This document shows positions 1 to 5,732 of a DNA stretch of 6,913 nucleotides, piece by piece. The stretch lies in NCBI GenBank assembly GCA_029063695.1, contig JAIDNR010000365.1:1-6913 (forward strand), read 5' to 3'. How positions within the stretch are numbered: position 1 is the first letter of the stretch; each line of letters opens with the position of its first letter. Position numbers and translations under genes: made by a program. Source of the stretch: Ruminococcus sp. (GTDB lineage: Bacteria > Bacillota > Clostridia > Oscillospirales > Ruminococcaceae). The notes beneath the pieces are model-generated. The model was not told where the DNA came from. It ran no database searches and saw only the letters and a list, made by a program, of their open reading frames with translations.

Positions 1-1
1 A

Positions 2-2095
2 TTTGCGGAAAAGGCACACAAAGGTCAGAAACGCTCATCGGGACAGGATTATATAATTCACCCTCTTGCCGTTGCAATGACAGTTCTTGAACTCGGTATG
101 GATACCGATACAGTATGTGCCTCCCTTCTCCATGATGTTGTTGAAGATACACCTGCCACACTTTCTGATTTGCAGAAAAGATTCGGTCAGGACGTTGCAA
201 ATCTCGTTGACGGAGTTACAAAACTCAGCAAGATTTCAACAAATTCAAAAGAACAGCAGCAGGCTGAAAATGTCCGGAAAATTCTACTTGCAATGTCGCA
301 GGATATACGAGTTATGATTATAAAGCTTGCCGACAGACTGCATAATGTACGAACACTCAAATTCAGACCATATAAGAAACAGATTTCAGTAGCTTCCGAA
401 ACGATGAATATATATGCTCCTATTGCACATCGTCTCGGAATAAGGGCAATAAAAGAAGAACTTGAGGATTTATCTTTCCGTTACCTTGACCCATATGCTT
501 ACATGGATATTGAAAAAGCTATGGAAAATAAAAAAGAAGAACGTGAGGCATTCATAAATAAAATTGTAAAGCGTATAGAAGAACGTGTAAAACAACTGGA
601 ATTTATTGAGCCGCCGCAGATTTCGGGACGTGTAAAGAGTGTATACAGCATATACAAGAAATGCTTTCTCGGTCATAAGGATATGGACGAAGTATATGAC
701 AAATATGCTGTGAGAGTTATTGTTTCAAATCTTGCGGAATGCTACAGCGTACTTTGTATAATAAATGAAATATTCAGACCGATTCCCAACAGATTCAAGG
801 ATTATATCTCACACCCGAAGTCAAATATGTATCAGTCTCTTCATACTACAGTGCTTGGCGAAGAAGGTATTCCTTTTGAAGTTCAGATACGTACATGGGA
901 TATGCATGAAACGGCTGAATATGGCATTGCCGCACACTGGAAATACAAAGAGGGCATACGTGGCAGAGATAAAATGGAACAGCGTCTTGCATGGGTACGT
1001 CAGGTTATTGAAGCCCAGCAGACATCAGATGATGTTGAAGATATTGTCCGTATTATAAAAACTGACATTGCTCCCGAAGATATTGTCGTTATGACACCGA
1101 AAGGTATGTCAGTGGACTTACCGAAAGATTCAACCGTTATCGACTTTGCTTATCGTATTCATACCGAAATAGGTCATAAAACTGTCGGTGCAAAGGTTGA
1201 TGGCAGAATCGTTCCGCTTGATTTCAAGCTCGAAACAGGACAGATATGCCAGATTATTACTACCAAAGACCCCGAAAAAGGTCCGAACAGAGCATGGCTC
1301 AATATTGTACAGACAAATGAAGCACGCTCAAAAATACGTTCATGGTTTAAAAAAGAAAAACGTGAGGAAAATATTGTTGAGGGCAAAGCTGAACTTGAAA
1401 GAATGTTCAAACGTCATCGAATCAATATTTCCGAAGAAAAACGCTCAGATTTTCTACAGGACGATTTCCGCCGTCACAACTGCGAAACTCTTGACGATTT
1501 CTATGCATCTATCGGATACGGCGGAATTTCACTTGATAAAATAATCCCCAGACTTAAAGACAAGTATCAGAAGCTCTACGGCGAACAGAATGAACTTGAA
1601 AGGGCAAGCATTGTAAAACCGAAATCCGAGGGTAAAAACTGTATCATTCTTGACCAGATTGATAATGTCGAGAAAAAATTCGCACAATGCTGTAATCCTC
1701 TGCCAGGTGATGACATCGTGGGATTCATAACAAGAGGTCATGGACTTTCTGTTCATACAAAAAAATGCACTAACTACAGGGCAGCTTTGCAGCGTGGCGA
1801 TGTGGAAGAACTCAAACGCTGGTGCGATATTCAGTGGTCTGATACAAGCAGTTCACAGTTGCAGACAAGTTTTGAAGTTATAGCAAGCGACCGTGTAGGT
1901 CTTGTGCATGATATAACCGAAATACTTCTTGAATCAAGAGTACCGATAGTCCATTCATCGTCCAGAACGTTGAAAAACGGCAATGCACTTTTTGAGTGTA
2001 CCATTACAATTGCAAATACAGAACAGCTTAAGACTCTCTTTGAAAAAATAAGAAAAATCAAGGGTATTATTTCTGTTGACAGGTCAACTATATAA
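2..2095 (+). CDS. rel: Bifunctional (p)ppGpp synthetase/hydrolase Rel (RelA/SpoT family), 5'-partial
   Basis: This long-form Rel enzyme makes (p)ppGpp from ATP and GTP/GDP and hydrolyses it, setting the stringent response. Residues are counted from the in-frame ATG at 77, which is not the true start: the frame is open to the left edge and already encodes AHKGQKRSSGQDYIIHPLAVA, including the first HD-domain histidine (codon 59-61). Hydrolase motifs are HDVVEDT (19-25) and KLADRLHN (83-90). The synthetase domain has YDKYAVR with D208, RFKD (239-242, the RxKD form typical of bifunctional enzymes), MYQSLHTT (251-258) and EVQIRT with E269. A TGS domain follows (about 333-396), then a helical region, a conserved-cysteine domain (CC at 538-539, C564) and a C-terminal ACT domain (about 598-668). 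The visible 697 codons fit a family length of roughly 730-780, so probably only a few dozen N-terminal residues are missing. No catalytic residue I checked is lost, so the enzyme should be active in both directions. Confidence 0.97.
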   Translation, partial: FAEKAHKGQKRSSGQDYIIHPLAVAMTVLELGMDTDTVCASLLHDVVEDTPATLSDLQKRFGQDVANLVDGVTKLSKISTNSKEQQQAENVRKILLAMSQDIRVMIIKLADRLHNVRTLKFRPYKKQISVASETMNIYAPIAHRLGIRAIKEELEDLSFRYLDPYAYMDIEKAMENKKEEREAFINKIVKRIEERVKQLEFIEPPQISGRVKSVYSIYKKCFLGHKDMDEVYDKYAVRVIVSNLAECYSVLCIINEIFRPIPNRFKDYISHPKSNMYQSLHTTVLGEEGIPFEVQIRTWDMHETAEYGIAAHWKYKEGIRGRDKMEQRLAWVRQVIEAQQTSDDVEDIVRIIKTDIAPEDIVVMTPKGMSVDLPKDSTVIDFAYRIHTEIGHKTVGAKVDGRIVPLDFKLETGQICQIITTKDPEKGPNRAWLNIVQTNEARSKIRSWFKKEKREENIVEGKAELERMFKRHRINISEEKRSDFLQDDFRRHNCETLDDFYASIGYGGISLDKIIPRLKDKYQKLYGEQNELERASIVKPKSEGKNCIILDQIDNVEKKFAQCCNPLPGDDIVGFITRGHGLSVHTKKCTNYRAALQRGDVEELKRWCDIQWSDTSSSQLQTSFEVIASDRVGLVHDITEILLESRVPIVHSSSRTLKNGNALFECTITIANTEQLKTLFEKIRKIKGIISVDRSTI
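2075..2088. repeat. Perfect palindrome overlapping the predicted -35 box
   Basis: GTTGAC and GTCAAC are exact reverse complements separated by AG, giving a 14-base dyad that covers the whole predicted -35 hexamer. A dyad in this place could be an operator for a dimeric regulator. It also lies within the codons for the last residues of rel, so it may be chance or a by-product of coding sequence. I recognise no known regulator's consensus in it. Confidence 0.35.
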
Positions 2096-2103
2096 TATAT
2101 AAT
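2076..2103 (+). promoter_or_regulatory. Predicted sigma-A-type promoter for the MBL-hemZ-rlmD operon
   Basis: A consensus -35 hexamer TTGACA (2076-2081) and a consensus -10 hexamer TATAAT (2098-2103) are separated by 16 bases, within the range for housekeeping sigma factors. A second TATAAT at 2091-2096 lies only 9 bases from the -35 and is not usable with it. The -35 lies in the last codons of rel (Val-Asp-Arg) and the -10 lies just after its stop codon. Transcription would start near 2109-2111, leaving a leader of about 70 bases before the ATG at 2180. The match is seen directly; activity is inferred. AT-rich DNA yields chance -10 boxes often, but two perfect hexamers at this spacing right before an operon are less likely by chance. 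Confidence 0.6.
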
Positions 2104-2126
2104 TTATTCAGAGTGCGGAATCAGTG

Positions 2127-2164
2127 TTAAAAAATCACGGATTTTGCATTCAGCAATTTTTTAA
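2127..2164 (+). repeat. AT-rich nested inverted repeats in the operon leader
   Basis: In the 84-base gap between rel and the next gene, TTAAAAAAT (2127-2135) and ATTTTTTAA (2156-2164) form a perfect 9-base inverted repeat. Within it lie two alternative smaller stems: AAAATC-ACG-GATTTT (2131-2145) and TTGC-ATTCA-GCAA (2144-2156), the second running directly into a TTTTTT tract (2157-2162). That last arrangement resembles a very weak intrinsic terminator or attenuator for read-through from rel, but the stem is only four pairs and the larger stem is wholly A-T. Because the stems share bases they cannot all form at once. The repeats are seen directly; any regulatory role is inferred and weak. Confidence 0.4.
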
Positions 2165-2167
2165 GTT

Positions 2168-2173
2168 AAGGAG
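2168..2173 (+). promoter_or_regulatory. Ribosome binding site of the MBL-fold hydrolase gene
   Basis: AAGGAG lies six bases before the ATG at 2180 and supports that start. It begins four bases after the 3' arm of the leader inverted repeat, so folding of the leader could in principle affect access to it. Confidence 0.8.
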
Positions 2174-2179
2174 ATTGTC

Positions 2180-2827
2180 ATGAATATAAAAACATTTCAT
2201 CTCGGTGCATTGAAAGCCAACTGCTATATTGCCGAAACAGGCAACGGTCAATGTGTTGCCGTGGACATCGGAGGTACTCCACGAATGGTTATTGAATATC
2301 TAAGAATGAATAACCTTAAACTCACAAAAATCCTGCTCACTCATGGTCATTTTGACCACATTGATGGCGTTGAAGCTGTCCGTCGTGAAACAGGTGCAGA
2401 AGTTTTTATCCATGAAAATGATGTGCCTAAACTTTCCTCGGAAGATTTATCACTCCGTGCATCAATGTATTTTCTCTCCTCCGACCCGTTTATGCCTGTT
2501 GAAAAATATACAGTAATCCATGACGGCGACGAAATTCACGACGGCGATTATACTTTCCGTGTACTTCATACTCCTGGTCACACAAAAGGCAGTGTGTGCT
2601 ATATTACAGAAGATACAGTCTTTTCGGGCGATACGATTTTCTGCTGTTCAATCGGCAGAACTGATTTTCCCGACGGAAGTATTGACGAAATGATACAGTC
2701 AATCAGGAAAGTCTGTATGATTGACGGAGATTTAAAACTACTTGCAGGTCACAATGAACCGTCAACTCTTGATTATGAAAGAAAAAATAATCCTTATATG
2801 GTAAAATACGGAGATAAAAATGACTGA
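2180..2827 (+). CDS. MBL-fold metallo-hydrolase (glyoxalase II-like, YqgX type)
   Basis: This 215-residue cytosolic protein of the metallo-beta-lactamase superfamily looks complete and matches the usual length of the small glyoxalase II-like subgroup. Metal ligands are all visible: THGHFDH (54-60, giving H55, H57, D59, H60), H134 in TPGHTKGS, D151 in FSGDTIF, and H191 in LAGHNEPSTLDYERKNNPYM. The GR-x-D-FP-x-GS segment (159-167) after the fifth ligand is typical of this branch. The set predicts a two-metal site, probably zinc, hydrolysing a thioester or similar ester. The true substrate is unknown, since many Clostridia that carry this protein do not make glutathione. No signal peptide or membrane segment is seen. 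It starts the downstream operon with a good ribosome binding site, and its 3' end overlaps hemZ by 8 bases. To my recollection, placement between rel and hemZ is common in Clostridia. The family assignment is firm; the substrate is not known. Confidence 0.93.
   Translation: MNIKTFHLGALKANCYIAETGNGQCVAVDIGGTPRMVIEYLRMNNLKLTKILLTHGHFDHIDGVEAVRRETGAEVFIHENDVPKLSSEDLSLRASMYFLSSDPFMPVEKYTVIHDGDEIHDGDYTFRVLHTPGHTKGSVCYITEDTVFSGDTIFCCSIGRTDFPDGSIDEMIQSIRKVCMIDGDLKLLAGHNEPSTLDYERKNNPYMVKYGDKND
2810..2813 (+). promoter_or_regulatory. Ribosome binding site of hemZ
   Basis: GGAG sits six bases before the ATG at 2820, inside the final codons of the upstream hydrolase gene. It supports the start that overlaps the previous gene by 8 bases and suggests translational coupling. 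Confidence 0.65.
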
Positions 2828-4313
2828 TAACAATAAAATGCCGATTGTTTTAATCGGCAATTCTTTTAAATATGAAATTGAAGCTGTATGTAAACTTTTT
2901 TTCCATACTGCCCGATTCAGTTTTTCTGACAATATAAATGACGCTCGGGGTGATAATTATATCCTTGCAAACGTTATTTATGACAACGGATTATTTGTTA
3001 CATCGCAAATCCGACTGAATGGTGATGAACCTGAGAAAGAAATAAAATCACTTCCACTGACTGCTGAAAAAGATGTTATTGAGCATGAACTCTGTCGCCT
3101 GATTTACCATATTTTATGTAGAAAAACAGGTATTATTCCGCCTTGGGGACTTATGACGGGCATTCGTCCCGTAAAAAAAGTAACTGAATTGATTCAGCAG
3201 GGATTTTCCCGAAATGAGACTGAAAAAAATTTAACTGAACGATTTGAATTATCACCTAAAAAATTCAATCTTGCCTATGAAACAGCAGTAAATCAGCTCC
3301 CAATTCTCAAAAGTATCAACAAACGTGCCGTAAGTCTGTATGTATCAATTCCGTTCTGTCCGACAAGATGCAGTTACTGTTCATTTGTATCACACAGTAT
3401 GGATTCCGCAATAAAACTGATGCCCGAATATATATCATCTCTCTGCCGTGAACTTGAAATAATCGGTGGTATAGTAAAAGATACAGATACTGAAATTGAT
3501 ACGATTTATTTCGGCGGCGGTACTCCCACTTCAATTTCCGCACAGGATATTGAAAAAATTATGCGTACTGTCGCAGATAATTTTGAACTTGACAAAATCC
3601 GTGAATACAGTTTTGAAGCAGGTCGTCCCGATACAATCACAGAAGAAAAACTGCGTGTTATCAAGGAATACGGTGCGGACAGAATTTCAGTGAATCCACA
3701 GACGCTCAATGACGATGTACTTCGTATTATTGGACGAAAACATTCTAGTGACGATGCAATAAAAGCCTTTGAACTTGCACGTAAAATCGGATTTGATAAT
3801 ATAAATACAGACCTCATTGCAGGTCTGCCTGCCGAATCCGCTGAAAGTTTCAGAAATACGCTTGACAGAATTATTGAACTTTCACCCGAAAGCATTACAG
3901 TACATACATTAACTGTAAAACGTTCCGCCGATTTATTTGAATCAGGCTGTGAAAATATGATGAATCCTGCAACGGAAATGGTCGACTACAGCATAGAAAA
4001 ACTTATGTCATACGGCTATCTGCCATACTATATGTACCGTCAGAAAAATACTATTGATAATCTTGAAAATGTCGGATATGCAAAAAAAGGATTTGAAAGT
4101 CAGTACAATATATTTATTATGGACGAAACTCAGACTATTCTTGGTGCAGGCTGTGCGGCATCAACCAAACTTGTATATCCCGACGGAAAAATCAGCCGTA
4201 TTCATAATTATAAATTCCCATACGAATATATCAGAAGATTCGATGAACTTATGCAGAAAAAACAGGAGGTTATGGAATGCCTGAAAAAAATAAAATATAT
4301 ATCGCAGAAATAA
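2820..4313 (+). CDS. hemZ: HemZ-type radical SAM protein (oxygen-independent coproporphyrinogen III oxidase-like)
   Basis: This 497-residue protein is close to the roughly 500-residue length of Bacillus subtilis HemZ. Its N-terminal part (1-165) is specific to HemZ and ends in the conserved block PPWGLMTGIRPVKKV (107-121). The radical SAM core begins at VSIPFCPTRCSYCSF (175-189), where C180, C184 and C187 form the CX3CX2C motif that binds a [4Fe-4S] cluster and S-adenosylmethionine. Further core motifs are IYFGGGTPTS (229-238), the SFEAGRPDTI strand (264-273), ISVNPQTLND (289-298) and TDLIAGLPAE (330-339). The C-terminal HemN-like part includes LPYYMYRQKN (401-410) and GAGCAAST (442-449). The family is annotated as coproporphyrinogen dehydrogenase, oxidatively decarboxylating coproporphyrinogen III to protoporphyrinogen. 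No other heme gene is visible here, and many anaerobes with hemZ lack a full heme pathway, so the physiological reaction is uncertain. The start overlaps the hydrolase gene by 8 bases and the 3' end overlaps the next gene by 37. Confidence 0.93.
   Translation: MTDNNKMPIVLIGNSFKYEIEAVCKLFFHTARFSFSDNINDARGDNYILANVIYDNGLFVTSQIRLNGDEPEKEIKSLPLTAEKDVIEHELCRLIYHILCRKTGIIPPWGLMTGIRPVKKVTELIQQGFSRNETEKNLTERFELSPKKFNLAYETAVNQLPILKSINKRAVSLYVSIPFCPTRCSYCSFVSHSMDSAIKLMPEYISSLCRELEIIGGIVKDTDTEIDTIYFGGGTPTSISAQDIEKIMRTVADNFELDKIREYSFEAGRPDTITEEKLRVIKEYGADRISVNPQTLNDDVLRIIGRKHSSDDAIKAFELARKIGFDNINTDLIAGLPAESAESFRNTLDRIIELSPESITVHTLTVKRSADLFESGCENMMNPATEMVDYSIEKLMSYGYLPYYMYRQKNTIDNLENVGYAKKGFESQYNIFIMDETQTILGAGCAASTKLVYPDGKISRIHNYKFPYEYIRRFDELMQKKQEVMECLKKIKYISQK
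4264..4270 (+). promoter_or_regulatory. Strong ribosome binding site of the rRNA methyltransferase gene, inside hemZ
   Basis: AGGAGGT, a near-perfect anti-16S match, lies six bases before the ATG at 4277 and within hemZ codons for Gln-Glu-Val. It decides the start of the next gene over a nearby ATG at 4272 that is in the hemZ frame. Confidence 0.85.
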
Positions 4314-5632
4314 CAGGATTTACATCAGAAGGAAGCGGTGTATGCCGTATTGATGATATGGCTGTATTTGTTCCGAATACTGCCGCAGGCGATATTGTAG
4401 AAATAAAAATCGTGAAAGTATTAAGTCATTATGCTTTCGGCATTGTCAGCAGAATTATTAATCCGTCTCCAGACCGTGAAGTACGTCATTGCGAAGTATA
4501 TGGAAAGTGCGGCGGCTGTGTTTTCCGACATATAAGCTATGAGGCTGAATGCCGTGCAAAAGACGAAATTGTCAGAGATGCTTTCACAAGAATCGGCGGA
4601 CTTTCTCCCCGTTTCGATGACTTTATTTATGCTGAAAATCCGGATAATTACCGCAATAAGGCACAATATCCGCTTGCTGTTATCGACGGAAAAGCTGTAT
4701 GCGGATTCTATGCACAAAGAAGTCATCGTGTTATCCCACTAACTTACTGCCCTCTCCAGCCGGTGATTTTCAGTGCAATCCTTGATATAGTTCTTGAGTA
4801 TATAAACGAAAAGAAACTTTCTGTCTATGATGAAAAAACAGGTACAGGAATACTTCGTCATATCTATATAAGAAAAGGATATCATTCAAATGAAATTATG
4901 GTTTGTATAGTTGCAAGAAAAAATATTTCAAGACAACTTTTCTCACTCTGCAATAGACTTACCAAACTTTTCTTTGATGTAAAAAGCATAGTGCTTAATA
5001 TAAATCCTGATAAAACAAATGTTATTCTTGGAAATGAATGTATTGTACTTTCAGGAAGTCCGGAAATAACCGATATAATGTGTGGAAATAGAATAAAAAT
5101 CTCTCCTCTTTCCTTCTATCAGGTAAATACTTTTCAGGCGGAAAAGATATACCAAAAAGCTCTTGAATACGCAAATCCGTCCGATTCCGATATTATCGCT
5201 GATTTATACTGCGGTGCAGGTACTATCGGACTTTCTATGTCTCAGTTTACAAAAAAAATTGTTGGCATCGAAATTGTTCCCGATGCCATAAAAAATGCGA
5301 AACAGAATGCCCTACAGAATAATATTTCCAATGCTGAATTTTACTGCGGTGATGCAGGTGAGGTCTTTGAATCACTTAATAAAAAAGGCTGTAATCCTGA
5401 TACTATCATCGTTGATCCTCCACGAAAAGGCTGTTCGGAAGATACTTTGAAAATTGTTATTTCCGCTTCTCCCAAAAGAATTGTCATGATTTCCTGCAAT
5501 CCTGCTACCGCCGCACGTGATGCCAAATTCCTCGCTGAAAATAATTACTCTATTGATAAGATATGCGGTGCTGATTTGTTTCCCGGTACTAAACACGTTG
5601 AGTGTGTAGTTTTGATGTCAAGGGATAATTGA
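4277..5632 (+). CDS. rlmD: 23S rRNA (uracil-5-)-methyltransferase, RlmD/RumA family, with iron-sulfur site
   Basis: This 451-residue enzyme transfers a methyl group from S-adenosylmethionine to C5 of a uridine in 23S rRNA. An N-terminal TRAM RNA-binding domain (about 5-62) is followed by an iron-sulfur cysteine set C72-X5-C78-X2-C81 plus C158. The first three have the same spacing as in Escherichia coli RumA. The Rossmann methyltransferase domain shows SFYQVN with Q282, the SAM-binding DLYCGAGTIGL (309-319), VDPPRKGC (379-386), the catalytic cysteine C407 in SCNPATAARD, and the general-base glutamate E442 in HVECVVLM. The protein looks complete. The target is probably U1939, or both U747 and U1939 if it behaves like the single RlmCD enzyme of B. 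subtilis; sequence alone does not decide this. A close alternative is a tRNA m5U54 methyltransferase, since some RumA-like proteins in other bacteria act on tRNA. The gene starts 37 bases inside hemZ behind a strong ribosome binding site, is last in the operon, and faces the convergent pnkp gene. Confidence 0.93.
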   Translation: MPEKNKIYIAEITGFTSEGSGVCRIDDMAVFVPNTAAGDIVEIKIVKVLSHYAFGIVSRIINPSPDREVRHCEVYGKCGGCVFRHISYEAECRAKDEIVRDAFTRIGGLSPRFDDFIYAENPDNYRNKAQYPLAVIDGKAVCGFYAQRSHRVIPLTYCPLQPVIFSAILDIVLEYINEKKLSVYDEKTGTGILRHIYIRKGYHSNEIMVCIVARKNISRQLFSLCNRLTKLFFDVKSIVLNINPDKTNVILGNECIVLSGSPEITDIMCGNRIKISPLSFYQVNTFQAEKIYQKALEYANPSDSDIIADLYCGAGTIGLSMSQFTKKIVGIEIVPDAIKNAKQNALQNNISNAEFYCGDAGEVFESLNKKGCNPDTIIVDPPRKGCSEDTLKIVISASPKRIVMISCNPATAARDAKFLAENNYSIDKICGADLFPGTKHVECVVLMSRDN

Positions 5633-5732
5633 AGTGGCAATGAAAATGTTTTTTAATATTTATACCATCAGACCTGAAACAATGATTATACAAAATCAGA
5701 TGAGTTTATTATGAAAATCAATAATAACAATA

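Noticed and set aside
77..79. ATG at 77 as the start of rel
   Set aside because: The same frame is open from position 2 and already encodes conserved Rel sequence, including the first HD-domain histidine at 59-61, so this ATG is an internal methionine.
1188..1544. 118-codon open frame on the + strand within rel
   Set aside because: It runs in another frame across the TGS and helical regions of rel, has a low-complexity basic composition and shows no family resemblance.
2091..2096. First TATAAT as the -10 box of the promoter
   Set aside because: It lies only 9 bases from the TTGACA, too close for a sigma-A promoter; the second TATAAT at 2098-2103 has the right spacing.
3506..3895. 129-codon open frame on the - strand within hemZ
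   Set aside because: It lies wholly opposite strongly conserved radical SAM motifs of hemZ, has no recognisable domain, and is explained as an antisense shadow.
5628..5654. Possible intrinsic terminator after rlmD (ATTG/CAAT stem, then a run of six T residues)
   Set aside because: The stem is only four pairs and seven bases separate it from the T run, so it does not meet the usual form of a Rho-independent terminator. Nothing better was seen on either strand in 5633-5732.
5673..5682. Small dyad TCAG-AC-CTGA in the convergent gap
   Set aside because: A four-pair stem with a two-base loop cannot fold stably and has no T tract directly after it on either strand.
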